Shown here: one piece after another, positions 23,527-31,708 of the stretch | Layout: the number at the start of each line of letters is the position of its first letter | Position numbering within the stretch: the stretch's first letter is position 1 | Source: Muribaculaceae bacterium | GTDB taxonomy: Bacteria > Bacteroidota > Bacteroidia > Bacteroidales > Muribaculaceae | Assembly (NCBI GenBank): GCA_022510445.1 | Contig: JAFLTN010000016.1 | Span: 1-34,175 of the forward strand | Direction of reading: 5' to 3' | DNA: 34,175 nt | Translations under genes and position numbers: made by a program | Notes under the pieces: generated by a model | The model's input: only the letters and a program-made list of their open reading frames with translations | Told to the model about the DNA's origin: nothing | Databases searched by the model: none

Positions 23527-25884
23527 TCAAACGCCGGTTTGTTCCACTATCACACCGTCGATCAAGGCATGATTTGTGCCCAAATTCATATTCTCGTCTT
23601 CCGGATTGAAACGCAATTCAATTTTATGTTGCCCGGCTGACAATTTAACCTTAATACTGTTGGTTGTCCCCCAGTCATCCCAATTGGCAACACCCCGCTG
23701 AGGCATTACAATTGTACCAACATCTTTTCCGTCAACATAAAGACTCCTTACAGCGGCTTTATTTTCAGTATTCACCGGTCCGTTTCCATTTGAATAACGG
23801 AAGGAGATTGAGTAAACACCTGAATGAGGCACTTCTATATTAGAAACAGCCGGCGTAGTCTTATGGTCGGTTTCTGCAAATCCGTCGCCATGGTAACCTT
23901 TAATACCCCTTGAGGGATACGAAACTTCGGTGGAAACCATAACACCCATCTCATCTTCCATATCCTTGAATAATCTGTAGCGATTGCTTCTGGGCTCTGA
24001 GGCAAAACTTTGGGTTCCGTCATCGGCCACTCCGATTATTTGCCATTCGCCTGTCTCAATGGCTGGATACTGGGTTTGCCGGGTTCTGGCTACTTCCTTG
24101 CCATCTTTCAAGACGATATATTCAGCGATATATTCTATTGGATTCCATTGAAGCAGGTTATTAATAGGACTTACCGGTATATTAGCTGTATCATCGACAG
24201 TAAGCCAGGCTATTGGTGTAAGAGGCGCCTTCAGATTAGGCACGTTATTAACCTTCATTGGAGCAATCGGCTTATTGTCCATATCGACATTGATATTCAC
24301 ATCCCCTTTTAAAAGGGAAGCCGGTATAAACACACCCTCGGCAGTATATTTAATTCCATCGTAGAGTATTGCGTCAAGATTATTTGTCAACGCTTGCGGA
24401 TTGCCCCCGATTGTTACCTTGTCAACCTTATCTCCAAATCCGTTTACAGTAATATTTAATTTAGCTCCTCGATAAGGAAAATTGGAAAGAGTCCTTTCCC
24501 CTCCCAACACTTCGGGTACAAAAGGATCAATCCTCAAGCCATCTTTTTCAAAATGAATTCCAAAGAGAATCTGATTGGTTAGGGCGATGTTTCCGGCAAG
24601 GCTCCAAAGCATATTGGAAGAATTGAGTTCTGTGAATATATCTCCGTTATCCAGATTTAAATTTTCTTTATTGGTAGCAAACAGAGCGGCAGGCCTAACC
24701 ACACTTCCGATTCCTTGAAGAACTCCCTGCTCATTGCCGGCCTTTGCCTGTGCAAGCGTCCAATAAGAAGCCACGAAAGGCCAAAGGGCGTTGTTATGAT
24801 AATTCGGTATGTCGGAAATCTGAGGATAGAATACCGGTGCTCCGTATTTTGTGACAGGATGGTTTTCAGAAATTCTTGCTAACTTTTCAGCGGGGAAGAT
24901 ATCAAATAGAATACCCAAAGATTCACCCAGGGTTTCAGCGCGCGGATTCAAAATAAGGTTATCCCTTCCATAGGTATACATTCCGTAATAACCCTTATCT
25001 TCCATCCAGAAAGTTTTGTCAATTGCGGCCGCAAGGTCTTGTGAAGCTTTTTTAAATTCAGCCGCTTCTTTTGTTTTTCCAAGTGTCTCTGCCATTTCTG
25101 AAGCACAGTTCAAAGCTGCCGCATAAAGAACATTGGTGCCCAGTGCCTCGCTTTGAGAAATATCTGCAGTCTGCATCCACCGCGGATAGCTTTGTTCCCT
25201 CCAGTCGATAAAGGAGGTTTCTCCTTTGATTAGACCGTTGTCGCTAATAATGGTCGCAGCATCTTTGGCTATTGATTTTTCAACCACGGGATAAACCGTT
25301 TCCAGCCACTTTTTGTCACCTGTCACTTTATAAACTTCCCACGCCGCCACAGTCCATATCATTCTGTCGGTGGAAATCGGCCATGCGCCCCCGGATCCTG
25401 TGTCCTGAATTATCTGACCTTCGGCATTTATTTTTTTCAAAAGAGATGTCATTGCAGCTTCCGGCTGTAACGCCGCCATTGATAATATAATAGAATAGCT
25501 CACATCTCTTGTCCATACCCCCGCCCATTCTTTCCCGGTTCTAAGGGTAGTATCTGGTTCGACGGCATTTACCATTTCGTCAAGACCCATATTATATACA
25601 GCTTCAAGAAGAGGATTTCCACCGCTAACAACGGGATATGGAGAGAGATCATTTATCCTTTTCCAGGTTTGTTCTATGGGCATAAAATATCCTGGACGTC
25701 CCTTATAGGTGGATTGGATTTCATTCGGATTTACAGCCCATGCTTTGAATTCATCCTGATAAAGAGTATCTCCTTTCCAGACATAGGCATCAGTCAGAAC
25801 AATCACCGGTTCTTGAGCACTTGATTCCAAATTAGCTGAAGCTATAACAGCCATCCCGATTAAAGTTTTGTAAAAAAATTTCAT
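23527..25884 (-). CDS. Secreted six-hairpin glycoside hydrolase with C-terminal beta-sandwich
   Basis: 785 residues with a signal peptide (KFFYKTLIGMAVIASANLES, then SAQ). Residues ~70-450 look like an (alpha/alpha)6 barrel of the glycogen-debranching/GH63-like superfamily: WAGVWTRDVSYSIILSMAAL, TGSGGAWPISTDRMIWTVAA, NPRAETLGESLGILFDIFPA, YPQISDIPNYHNNALWPFVA. Acidic residues in WTRDVSY and the following helices are candidate catalytic groups, but I cannot assign them. Residues ~460-560 form a beta domain, ~570-640 a fibronectin-like region, and ~650-785 a CBM35-like sandwich (HSGVYSISFRYSNGNGPVNT). It is an orphan gene without SusC/SusD neighbours. The GH family cannot be fixed by eye. Confidence 0.82.
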   Translation of the reverse strand: MKFFYKTLIGMAVIASANLESSAQEPVIVLTDAYVWKGDTLYQDEFKAWAVNPNEIQSTYKGRPGYFMPIEQTWKRINDLSPYPVVSGGNPLLEAVYNMGLDEMVNAVEPDTTLRTGKEWAGVWTRDVSYSIILSMAALQPEAAMTSLLKKINAEGQIIQDTGSGGAWPISTDRMIWTVAAWEVYKVTGDKKWLETVYPVVEKSIAKDAATIISDNGLIKGETSFIDWREQSYPRWMQTADISQSEALGTNVLYAAALNCASEMAETLGKTKEAAEFKKASQDLAAAIDKTFWMEDKGYYGMYTYGRDNLILNPRAETLGESLGILFDIFPAEKLARISENHPVTKYGAPVFYPQISDIPNYHNNALWPFVASYWTLAQAKAGNEQGVLQGIGSVVRPAALFATNKENLNLDNGDIFTELNSSNMLWSLAGNIALTNQILFGIHFEKDGLRIDPFVPEVLGGERTLSNFPYRGAKLNITVNGFGDKVDKVTIGGNPQALTNNLDAILYDGIKYTAEGVFIPASLLKGDVNINVDMDNKPIAPMKVNNVPNLKAPLTPIAWLTVDDTANIPVSPINNLLQWNPIEYIAEYIVLKDGKEVARTRQTQYPAIETGEWQIIGVADDGTQSFASEPRSNRYRLFKDMEDEMGVMVSTEVSYPSRGIKGYHGDGFAETDHKTTPAVSNIEVPHSGVYSISFRYSNGNGPVNTENKAAVRSLYVDGKDVGTIVMPQRGVANWDDWGTTNSIKVKLSAGQHKIELRFNPEDENMNLGTNHALIDGVIVEQTGV

Positions 25885-25959
25885 GTCAAGATATTTGTAA
25901 GTAGGCCTTATATTGATAATAATGTTATTTTTCCCTTTTTATTATAACAATGAGAAAAG

Positions 25960-25992
25960 AAAAATGTGCCATTTAAATGATGACACATTTTT
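25960..25992 (-). terminator. Hairpin terminator after the small helical protein gene
   Basis: AAAAATGTG (25960-25968) and CACATTTTT (25984-25992) form a 9-bp stem with a 15-base loop. The flanking T/A runs make it plausible in both directions. It lies 28 bases after the stop of the 96-residue protein. Confidence 0.6.
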
Positions 25993-26019
25993 TTGAATTT
26001 AAATTTTATAAATCAATTT

Positions 26020-26310
26020 TTATCCGTTTAATTTGTCGGCAAGAGACGATGCCTTGTCAGAAATTGCATTGAGGGCATCGGCAATCTTGCTTTTGGCTGT
26101 GTCTTTATAATCCGAAATCTTGTCTTTAAGCTGGTTAGCCGAGTCTTTCATATCGGCCATACCATCATTATAGGCCTGAGTTAAATCCTGTTTTGCCTGT
26201 TTTAATTTCGCATCTGCAGCCACTTTTGCTGCTTCAACCGACACTTTGGCTGAATTCTTTGCCACCTCCGCAGCTGCTTCGGAGATAATCTGGTTTTTAT
26301 CCTGTAACAT
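26020..26310 (-). CDS. Small amphipathic all-helical protein, function unknown
   Basis: 96 residues, about one quarter Ala and rich in Lys and Asp, with no Cys, Trp, His, Arg or Pro. Repeated short blocks such as SVEAAKVAADAKLKQAKQDL and KDKISDYKDTAKSKIADALN, with Ala at regular spacing, predict one or two long amphipathic helices, as in apolipoprotein-like, LEA-like or YtxH-like stress proteins. There is no signal peptide. The composition could also suit a membrane-surface or nucleoid-type helper. AAAGGA upstream of the ATG may act as a ribosome site. It has its own terminator and no cotranscribed neighbour. Unusually free of aromatic residues apart from two Tyr; highly charged and probably very soluble. 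Confidence 0.75.
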   Translation of the reverse strand: MLQDKNQIISEAAAEVAKNSAKVSVEAAKVAADAKLKQAKQDLTQAYNDGMADMKDSANQLKDKISDYKDTAKSKIADALNAISDKASSLADKLNG

Positions 26311-26334
26311 AATTTTTTCCTTTTTGATAAATTA

Positions 26335-26682
26335 AATATTTCTTTTTCGCTATTAAAACAGATTGACGGTTCTAAAGGTTTAGAGTCTGTAACCCAATTT
26401 TTGTTAAACAGCGATTAGGTTCCCATCTCTTCATTTACAAAAAGAGATTTACGGCCTCAAACTCTACATTGGGTGGCTTTGTCAGGAGAATTCTCCCAGA
26501 AAATAGTCGGATGTCATCTCTACATAACGATACCCTAAAACAGATTCTTATCCCAGATGTTTAGTTTTTTCTTGAGAGTTACCGGGATATTTGGAAGGTG
26601 ATTCCCAGTTCTCTTCGGTTATGGAATCGCCTATAAAAAGGAAAGTCCTCCCTTTACTAAGGAAGACCATCCATAAAATCAT
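26335..26682 (-). pseudogene. Decayed SGNH/GDSL-type hydrolase gene
   Basis: The minus strand encodes ILWMVFLSKGRTFLFIGDSI then TEENWESPSK. FIGDSITxxxW is block I of SGNH/GDSL esterases, with the nucleophile Ser in GDS. The frame stops at a TAA after KHLG, then continues in the same frame as ESVLGYRYVEMTSDYFLGEF, which resembles the GHGYVxMxASxYxGKYP block that follows in Bacteroidetes members. After another stop and a frame change, NKNWVTDSKPLEPSICFNS resembles the WxxDxxxLxPDxxSILVGxND block. Several stops and a shift within 350 bases, with catalytic Asp/His blocks absent, mean it is non-functional. It occupies nearly all of the 396-base gap between rnr and the small helical gene. Hairpin-like sequences here (for example 26645-26668, behind rnr) fall within old codons, although that one may now terminate rnr. 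Confidence 0.7.
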
Positions 26683-26706
26683 TAATTAATGAGAAAATAT
26701 AACGTT

Positions 26707-28965
26707 TCAATTTTTTTGCTTTATTTTTCTTTTACTGCCTTTAGATTGAGACACTTTCTTTTTTGATTCCGTCTTTTTTTCCGTTTTTATTTCTTTCAAC
26801 GGTTTGTTAGGATTACCCTCATCCGAAACCAATGCAAAATCAAGTTGTTTTTTCTCCAGATCTGCACGGGCCACCTGCACTTTTACCTGATCCCCCAAAG
26901 TGTATTTATGATGATATTTTCTTCCTGTGAGACAGAAGTTTTTTTCATCAAAATCATAATAATCGTCAGCAAGATCCCTCACCGGCACCAATCCTTCACA
27001 GAGATTGTCGTCGAGTTCCACATAAAAACCCCATTCAGTGACCCCGGAGATAACACCGTCATAAATTTCTCCCAGACGGTCTTGCATAAACTCTACCTGT
27101 TTATATCTTATTGAGGCTCTTTCTGCATTGGCAGCCAGCTGTTCCATATCGGAAGAATGTTTACACTGTTCCTCCATCTTCATTTTATCTACACTCCGAG
27201 ACCCTTCGGCATATTTTGTCAAAAGCCGGTGAACCATCATATCGGGATAACGCCTGATGGGAGAAGTGAAATGAGTGTAATAATCTACTGCCAGACCGTA
27301 ATGGCCCACATTTTCCGTGGTATACAATGCTTTCGCCATACTTCTTATGGCCAGAATGGAGAGCATATTCTCTTCACCTCTTCCTTTCACGTCTTTAAGC
27401 AATTTGTTAATTCCACGGTTAACCTCTTTAGCTGTGCCATCTGCCTTGACCTTAAAACCGAATCTGGCAGCTATCTGAGACAGGTTGGATATCTTTTCAG
27501 GATCCGGATTATCATGAACCCTATAGACAAACGTCTTTGCCTTCTTTCCTTTGGGAACCTTTCCGATGCTTTCAGCCACTGTTATGTTGGCAAGAAGCAT
27601 AAATTCCTCGATCAGCTTATTCGCGTCTTTCGATTCTTTAAAGAAGACACTTACCGGTTTCCCGTCTTTGTCGATATCAAATCTCACCTCAGCCCTGTCG
27701 AATTCAAGAGCTCCGTTTTCATAACGGCGCCGGCGAAGTTCTTTGGCAAGCTTATCTAAAGTTAAAATTTCTTCTTTAAAATCACCCTCCCCGGTCTCTA
27801 TGATCTCCTGCGCTTCTTCATAAGTGAACCTGCGGTCGGATTTTATTACAGTCCTTCCTATCCTTGATTTTAAAACATTTGCCCTGTCGTCCATTTCAAA
27901 AATAGCTGAATAGGTAAGTTTCTCTTCATGTGGTCGTAATGAACAGATCCCATTTGACAGATGTTCGGGAAGCATCGGGATTGTACGGTCAACAAGATAT
28001 ACACTCGTTGCCCTCTCTTTGGCCTCACGGTCTATTATAGAATTGGGGGTGACGTAATAGGTCACATCTGCAATATGAACTCCCACCTCCCAATTTCCAT
28101 TTTTAAGTTTTCTTATAGAAAGGGCATCATCGAAATCTTTTGCATCACGTGGATCTATTGTAAATGTTGTCACATTTCTGAAATCTTCTCTGCGGGCAAT
28201 CTCCTCACGGGTGATTCCAGCATCAATCTGATTGGCTGCTTTCTCTACATTTGAAGGGTATTTATAAGGAAGTCCGAATTCCGCCAGAATAGCATGCATC
28301 TCGGCATTATTTTCTCCTTTCTTCCCAAGAATATCCACCACCTCACCCTTCGGATTCATCTGATCGTCGCGCCATTCGGTGATCCTTGCTATCGCCTTGT
28401 CTCCCGTCTTACCACCCTTCAGCTTTGACCTGGGTATTATTATATCGGCTGCTAAAAACTTTGAGTCAGTGATCAGTGAAGCATAATTTTTTTCAACATT
28501 CAGAGTGCCAATAAATACCTGTTCTTTTGGCTCTAAAATTTCAATCACCTTTGCTTCCGGTTCCTGACCTTTTCTATTGGCAGAAATCTCAACTCTTACT
28601 TTATCTCCGTTGAGTGCATGTTTAGAATTCCTTTCTGCCACCAGGATGAGTTCATCGTCAATCATAACGCCATTTTTGCCGTTGCTCCTTCTTACAAACT
28701 CACCCTCATTTTGAGTACCGCGGTTGCTGATGGCCTTATACTTACCAATACCCACTTCCTGAATCAATTCTGCAGCTGTGAGAGCATCCAGAATATTGAT
28801 AACATCCATCCGATTGGCGGGATGTGTGGCATTAATGGCAAACGCAACCTGTTTATAATTAAACGATTGTCTATTTTCTTTTTCCAAAAAATTAAGAATC
28901 AGCCTTTCCAGGTCTTTCTTTTTAATTTTAGGGGAAACGCCCTTTTTATTATCTTTTAATCCCAT
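26707..28965 (-). CDS. rnr: Ribonuclease R
   Basis: 752 residues, RNase II/R family. The order is typical: N-terminal helix-turn-helix-like region (~15-75, LNFLEKENRQSFNYKQVAFA), cold-shock domains, the RNB catalytic domain with FTIDPRDAKDFDDALSIRK (the clustered metal-binding Asp residues) and HYTHF-like FTSPIRRYPDMMVHRL, then an S1 domain (GVISGVTEWGFYVELDDNLC). A Lys-rich tail ends SKKKVSQSKGSKRKIKQKN. It degrades structured RNA 3' to 5' in the cytosol and is used in rRNA quality control and trans-translation. It appears monocistronic; a 10-bp inverted repeat at 29002-29024 lies upstream of its start. Confidence 0.96.
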   Translation of the reverse strand: MGLKDNKKGVSPKIKKKDLERLILNFLEKENRQSFNYKQVAFAINATHPANRMDVINILDALTAAELIQEVGIGKYKAISNRGTQNEGEFVRRSNGKNGVMIDDELILVAERNSKHALNGDKVRVEISANRKGQEPEAKVIEILEPKEQVFIGTLNVEKNYASLITDSKFLAADIIIPRSKLKGGKTGDKAIARITEWRDDQMNPKGEVVDILGKKGENNAEMHAILAEFGLPYKYPSNVEKAANQIDAGITREEIARREDFRNVTTFTIDPRDAKDFDDALSIRKLKNGNWEVGVHIADVTYYVTPNSIIDREAKERATSVYLVDRTIPMLPEHLSNGICSLRPHEEKLTYSAIFEMDDRANVLKSRIGRTVIKSDRRFTYEEAQEIIETGEGDFKEEILTLDKLAKELRRRRYENGALEFDRAEVRFDIDKDGKPVSVFFKESKDANKLIEEFMLLANITVAESIGKVPKGKKAKTFVYRVHDNPDPEKISNLSQIAARFGFKVKADGTAKEVNRGINKLLKDVKGRGEENMLSILAIRSMAKALYTTENVGHYGLAVDYYTHFTSPIRRYPDMMVHRLLTKYAEGSRSVDKMKMEEQCKHSSDMEQLAANAERASIRYKQVEFMQDRLGEIYDGVISGVTEWGFYVELDDNLCEGLVPVRDLADDYYDFDEKNFCLTGRKYHHKYTLGDQVKVQVARADLEKKQLDFALVSDEGNPNKPLKEIKTEKKTESKKKVSQSKGSKRKIKQKN

Positions 28966-29001
28966 ATTATTATAAATCTCGGGTTATTTTCTTTTTCTTT
29001 G

Positions 29002-29024
29002 ATTGTTTTCACTATGAAAACAAT
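29002..29024. promoter_or_regulatory. Perfect 10-bp inverted repeat upstream of rnr
   Basis: ATTGTTTTCA (29002-29011) and TGAAAACAAT (29015-29024) flank CTA. It lies in the 180-base gap between the LD-carboxypeptidase stop (29146) and the rnr start (28965), both on the minus strand. Without a clear U-run it may be either the end of the upstream transcript or an operator/leader hairpin of rnr. Confidence 0.5.
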
Positions 29025-29145
29025 ATACCTATATAACGTTTAATTATGAGATTTTTGTTTAATCCTTCATAATGAATGAAAAGATAAAAATTTATAAAGG
29101 ATAGTCAATTTAAAACGTGAGATTGAGAACAATAACGAAAATTTT

Positions 29146-30246
29146 TTAAGGATTAATTGTTCTTAACGACACAAGTTCATCATCAACCTTCAGTTCCACA
29201 GTCGCACCTTCAGTCAACGGATAATTGTTTTGGACGTGTCCCACAGGAAAATTGTAGACCACCGGAATATTTCTTATCATTATTCTGGATAATCTGTAAT
29301 CAAGCATATCTTCGACAGTTTCAAAATTTCTATCAGATTTGTATTCAGTAAATTGTCCAAAAATTAATCCTTTAACTTTCTCTAAAGTCCCCGATAAATA
29401 AAGCCTCCATAACATCCTTTCGAGTTTATAAATGGGTTCAGCAATATCTTCAAAGAAAAGTATTACCTCTTCATCTGGCTTTATGTCTAAAATATCATAC
29501 GGAGTATTTGCCAGACCGTCAAGGACCGCCCAGTTTCCTCCTCTTAGTATTCCTTTTGCTTCTCCAATCCGGTTTAAGGAAGAAGTAGAGGGCATCAGAT
29601 AATTGAATTTTCCTCCATTTTCAAGAATATTGAAAAGAGCATTCGAACAGGGATCATCCTGCTGTTCAATGGCCAGATGTTTGGCCATCGGCCCATGAAC
29701 AGAAGCTATATCGGAACGATACCACAATGCCAATAAAGCTGAAACATCGGAAAAACCAATAATCCATTTAGGATTTTTAGCAATTATACTATAAGAAAAA
29801 TTAGGTAACATCTGGACACAGCCATAACCGCCTCTTGTACAAAAAATAGCTTTTATTTCAGGGTCTTCAAGCGCATCCAGAAGGTCGATAAGTCTTTTTG
29901 ATTTGGAGGCAGAATAAGAACCTTCCTCCTCACCAAGGGCTGATGGCATTAAAACCGGATTATAACCTCTATCGAGAAAACACTTCATTGCTCCTGCCAC
30001 ATATTCCTCTTTAACAGCCGAGGCAGGCGAAATAAAAGCTACCTTGTCACCTTTTTTTAAGGGTTGGGGAAAATGAATTCCTTTATACCTGACCATGACA
30101 AAAGGTTCCCGGGCCACTTTGTCCATATCGGAAAATAATTCTTCTATATCTCGAGATTTATATTTATAATCTTCAATATTGAAATCTTCCGATTTGTTAT
30201 TTTCCAAATCTTCAAAAAAATCAGATTTATCTTTGTCAGTTTTCAT
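29146..30246 (-). CDS. LD-carboxypeptidase (peptidase S66)
   Basis: 366 residues. The S66 domain begins at about residue 60 (FPQPLKKGDKVAFISPASAV) and carries the nucleophile Ser166 in IIGFSDVSALLALW after CTRGGYGCVQMLP. HGPMAKH follows, and a C-terminal GHVQNNYPL supplies the catalytic His; the Glu of the triad is expected in the LFFEDIAEPIYKLERML region. These enzymes remove the terminal D-Ala from murein tetrapeptides in recycling. The first ~55 residues are an extra acidic, Lys/Asp-rich segment not part of the fold; ATG at residue 41 or 51 are alternative starts, but the ATG at 30246 lies 13 bases after the radical SAM stop and suits an operon. No signal peptide, so a cytosolic recycling role fits. 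Confidence 0.9.
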   Translation of the reverse strand: MKTDKDKSDFFEDLENNKSEDFNIEDYKYKSRDIEELFSDMDKVAREPFVMVRYKGIHFPQPLKKGDKVAFISPASAVKEEYVAGAMKCFLDRGYNPVLMPSALGEEEGSYSASKSKRLIDLLDALEDPEIKAIFCTRGGYGCVQMLPNFSYSIIAKNPKWIIGFSDVSALLALWYRSDIASVHGPMAKHLAIEQQDDPCSNALFNILENGGKFNYLMPSTSSLNRIGEAKGILRGGNWAVLDGLANTPYDILDIKPDEEVILFFEDIAEPIYKLERMLWRLYLSGTLEKVKGLIFGQFTEYKSDRNFETVEDMLDYRLSRIMIRNIPVVYNFPVGHVQNNYPLTEGATVELKVDDELVSLRTINP

Positions 30247-30259
30247 TGTTGGCGTGATA

Positions 30260-31048
30260 CTATGCTGTTTTCACAGGGATTCCGGTTTCCTTCTCTATCT
30301 TTTCTGCTATTTTTGCCAGTTCAGCCTTTTCAACTTTCACAAGTTTTTCTTCAGGTGTAGACCGGTCTATACTGTAAATCATTATTTCCTTAGGCCTTAT
30401 CTCTCTATAAGCAGCAATAAGGGCTTCAATTTCTCGGGAGGTTGTATTGTCCACTTTAACTCCATCATGTTCTCCACGTAGAAACATTGTCTGAATTATA
30501 GCATTGCCCGAAAATTTTTTTAACCCTTCTATGAGCTTCTTTACAGTGAAATCGGGTGAATTCGGACAATCAATGACCCGCATTGTAGTCTCCACACCCG
30601 AATCAAGTTTAAGGATATTATTGTCTACTTTTTTTAAAGCTTTTTCTATCTCCGGAGAGAAAATTTTGGTAGAATTGCTAAGTACGGATACTTTTGCTTC
30701 AGGATAAAATTCATTTCTTAAAGCCATGACATCATCAAGAATTTCCGGGAAATCTGGATGAAGTGTTGGTTCACCATTTCCGGAAAAAGTCAAAACGTCA
30801 AGATTTTCTCCCTTTTCCCTCATAGAAACAAGTTTGTTACGCAGATCGTTATAAACTTTTTCTTTGGGTGGAAGACCCGTGGTTCCGGTTCCTTGGCGGT
30901 TATAACCTGCCTCGCAATAAATACAATCGAATGAACAGACTTTTCCGTCGTCAGGACCCAGATTTATTCCTAAAGAGACACCAAGCCTGCGGCTATGTAT
31001 CGGTCCGAAAACCGTAGAATGAAACAATACTGTTTGATCTTTTCCCAT
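30260..31048 (-). CDS. Radical SAM protein (COG0731-like)
   Basis: 262 residues. The radical SAM cluster motif is C38-x3-C42-x2-C45 in VCSFDCIYCEAGYN, preceded by FGPIHSRRLGVSLGINLGPD, which is typical of the COG0731 group (related to wybutosine-type enzymes). LTFSGNGEPTLHPDF is the conserved GGEP-like SAM-binding segment, followed by VSVLSNSTKIF. The C-terminal half completes a partial TIM barrel. The reaction is unknown. It is the first gene of a two-gene unit with the LD-carboxypeptidase and has a clear promoter at 31109-31139. Confidence 0.92.
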   Translation of the reverse strand: MGKDQTVLFHSTVFGPIHSRRLGVSLGINLGPDDGKVCSFDCIYCEAGYNRQGTGTTGLPPKEKVYNDLRNKLVSMREKGENLDVLTFSGNGEPTLHPDFPEILDDVMALRNEFYPEAKVSVLSNSTKIFSPEIEKALKKVDNNILKLDSGVETTMRVIDCPNSPDFTVKKLIEGLKKFSGNAIIQTMFLRGEHDGVKVDNTTSREIEALIAAYREIRPKEIMIYSIDRSTPEEKLVKVEKAELAKIAEKIEKETGIPVKTA

Positions 31049-31108
31049 ATTATCAAAATTAAGATTCGCTTGTTATGGAAATCATACACAGACAACCTCT
31101 ACAAACGA

Positions 31109-31139
31109 CAAAATTAATAATCCTTATTTACAAAACAAA
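31109..31139 (-). promoter_or_regulatory. Bacteroidetes-type promoter for the radical SAM operon
   Basis: On the minus strand TTTG (31136-31139), a 19-base spacer and TAATTTTG (31109-31116): exact in both boxes and spacing. The predicted leader is about 55 bases. Confidence 0.8.
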
Positions 31140-31291
31140 CTTTACTTATGATTGATCTTTAATTTTAAAAATATTTTTTTGAAATTTAGACATTTACATA
31201 TTTTCTAAGAAAAATATTAAATTTTTTTCAAAAATCAGTGAACCTATTTATCCTTTTAAGAGTTATAATTACGTGACAAGGATGTTCCAGA

Positions 31292-31469
31292 CCTGCAAGC
31301 GAGAGCACGTTTAAAGTTTTTAGATGCCCAAGAGCCGTAAACTTTTATTCAACGGATGCCAAGCTTAGGAAAAGAAAAAATTTTCACATTGCAGAAACGA
31401 GTGCACGTAGAAACCTCAACCGGATGCCCAAGAGCACGGAAGTTTTAGAATGCGGATGCCAAGATCTAC
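31292..31469 (+). repeat. Two tandem RNA units with 100-base period and four GATGCC(C)AAG boxes
   Basis: GATGCCCAAGAGC occurs at 31323-31335 and 31423-31435, and GGATGCCAAG at 31354-31363 and 31454-31463, so both boxes repeat at exactly 100 bases. In unit 1 the first box lies in the loop of AAAGTTT (31313-31319) with AAACTTT (31339-31345); the unit is closed by CCT/AAGC with GCTTAGG (31363-31369). In unit 2 the first box lies in the loop of CCG (31420-31422) with CGG (31437-31439), extended by AAAC/GTTT, and GTAGA (31407-31411) pairs with TCTAC (31465-31469). Stem sequences differ while boxes are kept, as expected for a conserved RNA. Confidence 0.8.
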
Positions 31470-31673
31470 CAGGTGAAGAGAAAAAGTCTGTGTTATGAAA
31501 GGAAAAAATAATCCCGGCCGGCCAATATAGATACAAAGCGAAAAAAAGTCGGCCGGGACACTTTATAAGACAACGAAAAGGATCTTAACATCAAGTCGAA
31601 AAGATAGAGAAGGTTAAACAATCATTCTGCTTTAAAGATATAACCTTTTCGTAACCTTGATGTTGCGGGGGCT

Positions 31674-31708
31674 ACGGGAGAAATTCCAAGGCTCCCGTTT
31701 CGTTTTTA
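31674..31708 (+). terminator. Intrinsic terminator of the candidate RNA
   Basis: ACGGGAG (31674-31680) pairs with CTCCCGT (31692-31698) around an 11-base loop, followed by TTCGTTTTT. The stem with U-run reads on the plus strand, fixing the direction of the RNA upstream. Confidence 0.8.

Noticed and set aside
26392-26631. Several nested inverted repeats (ACCCAAT/ATTGGGT, ATCTCTT/AAGAGAT, GGAGAATTCTCC, GGTGATTCC/GGAATCGCC) that suggest a structured RNA
   Set aside because: The same stretch translates in pieces into blocks of an SGNH/GDSL hydrolase, there is no consensus promoter or clear terminator for it, and the stems are short. A decayed gene explains the sequence better.
31292-31469. CRISPR array, because of regularly spaced repeats
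   Set aside because: There are only two units, the material between boxes is partly similar and forms stems, and no cas gene is in the window.
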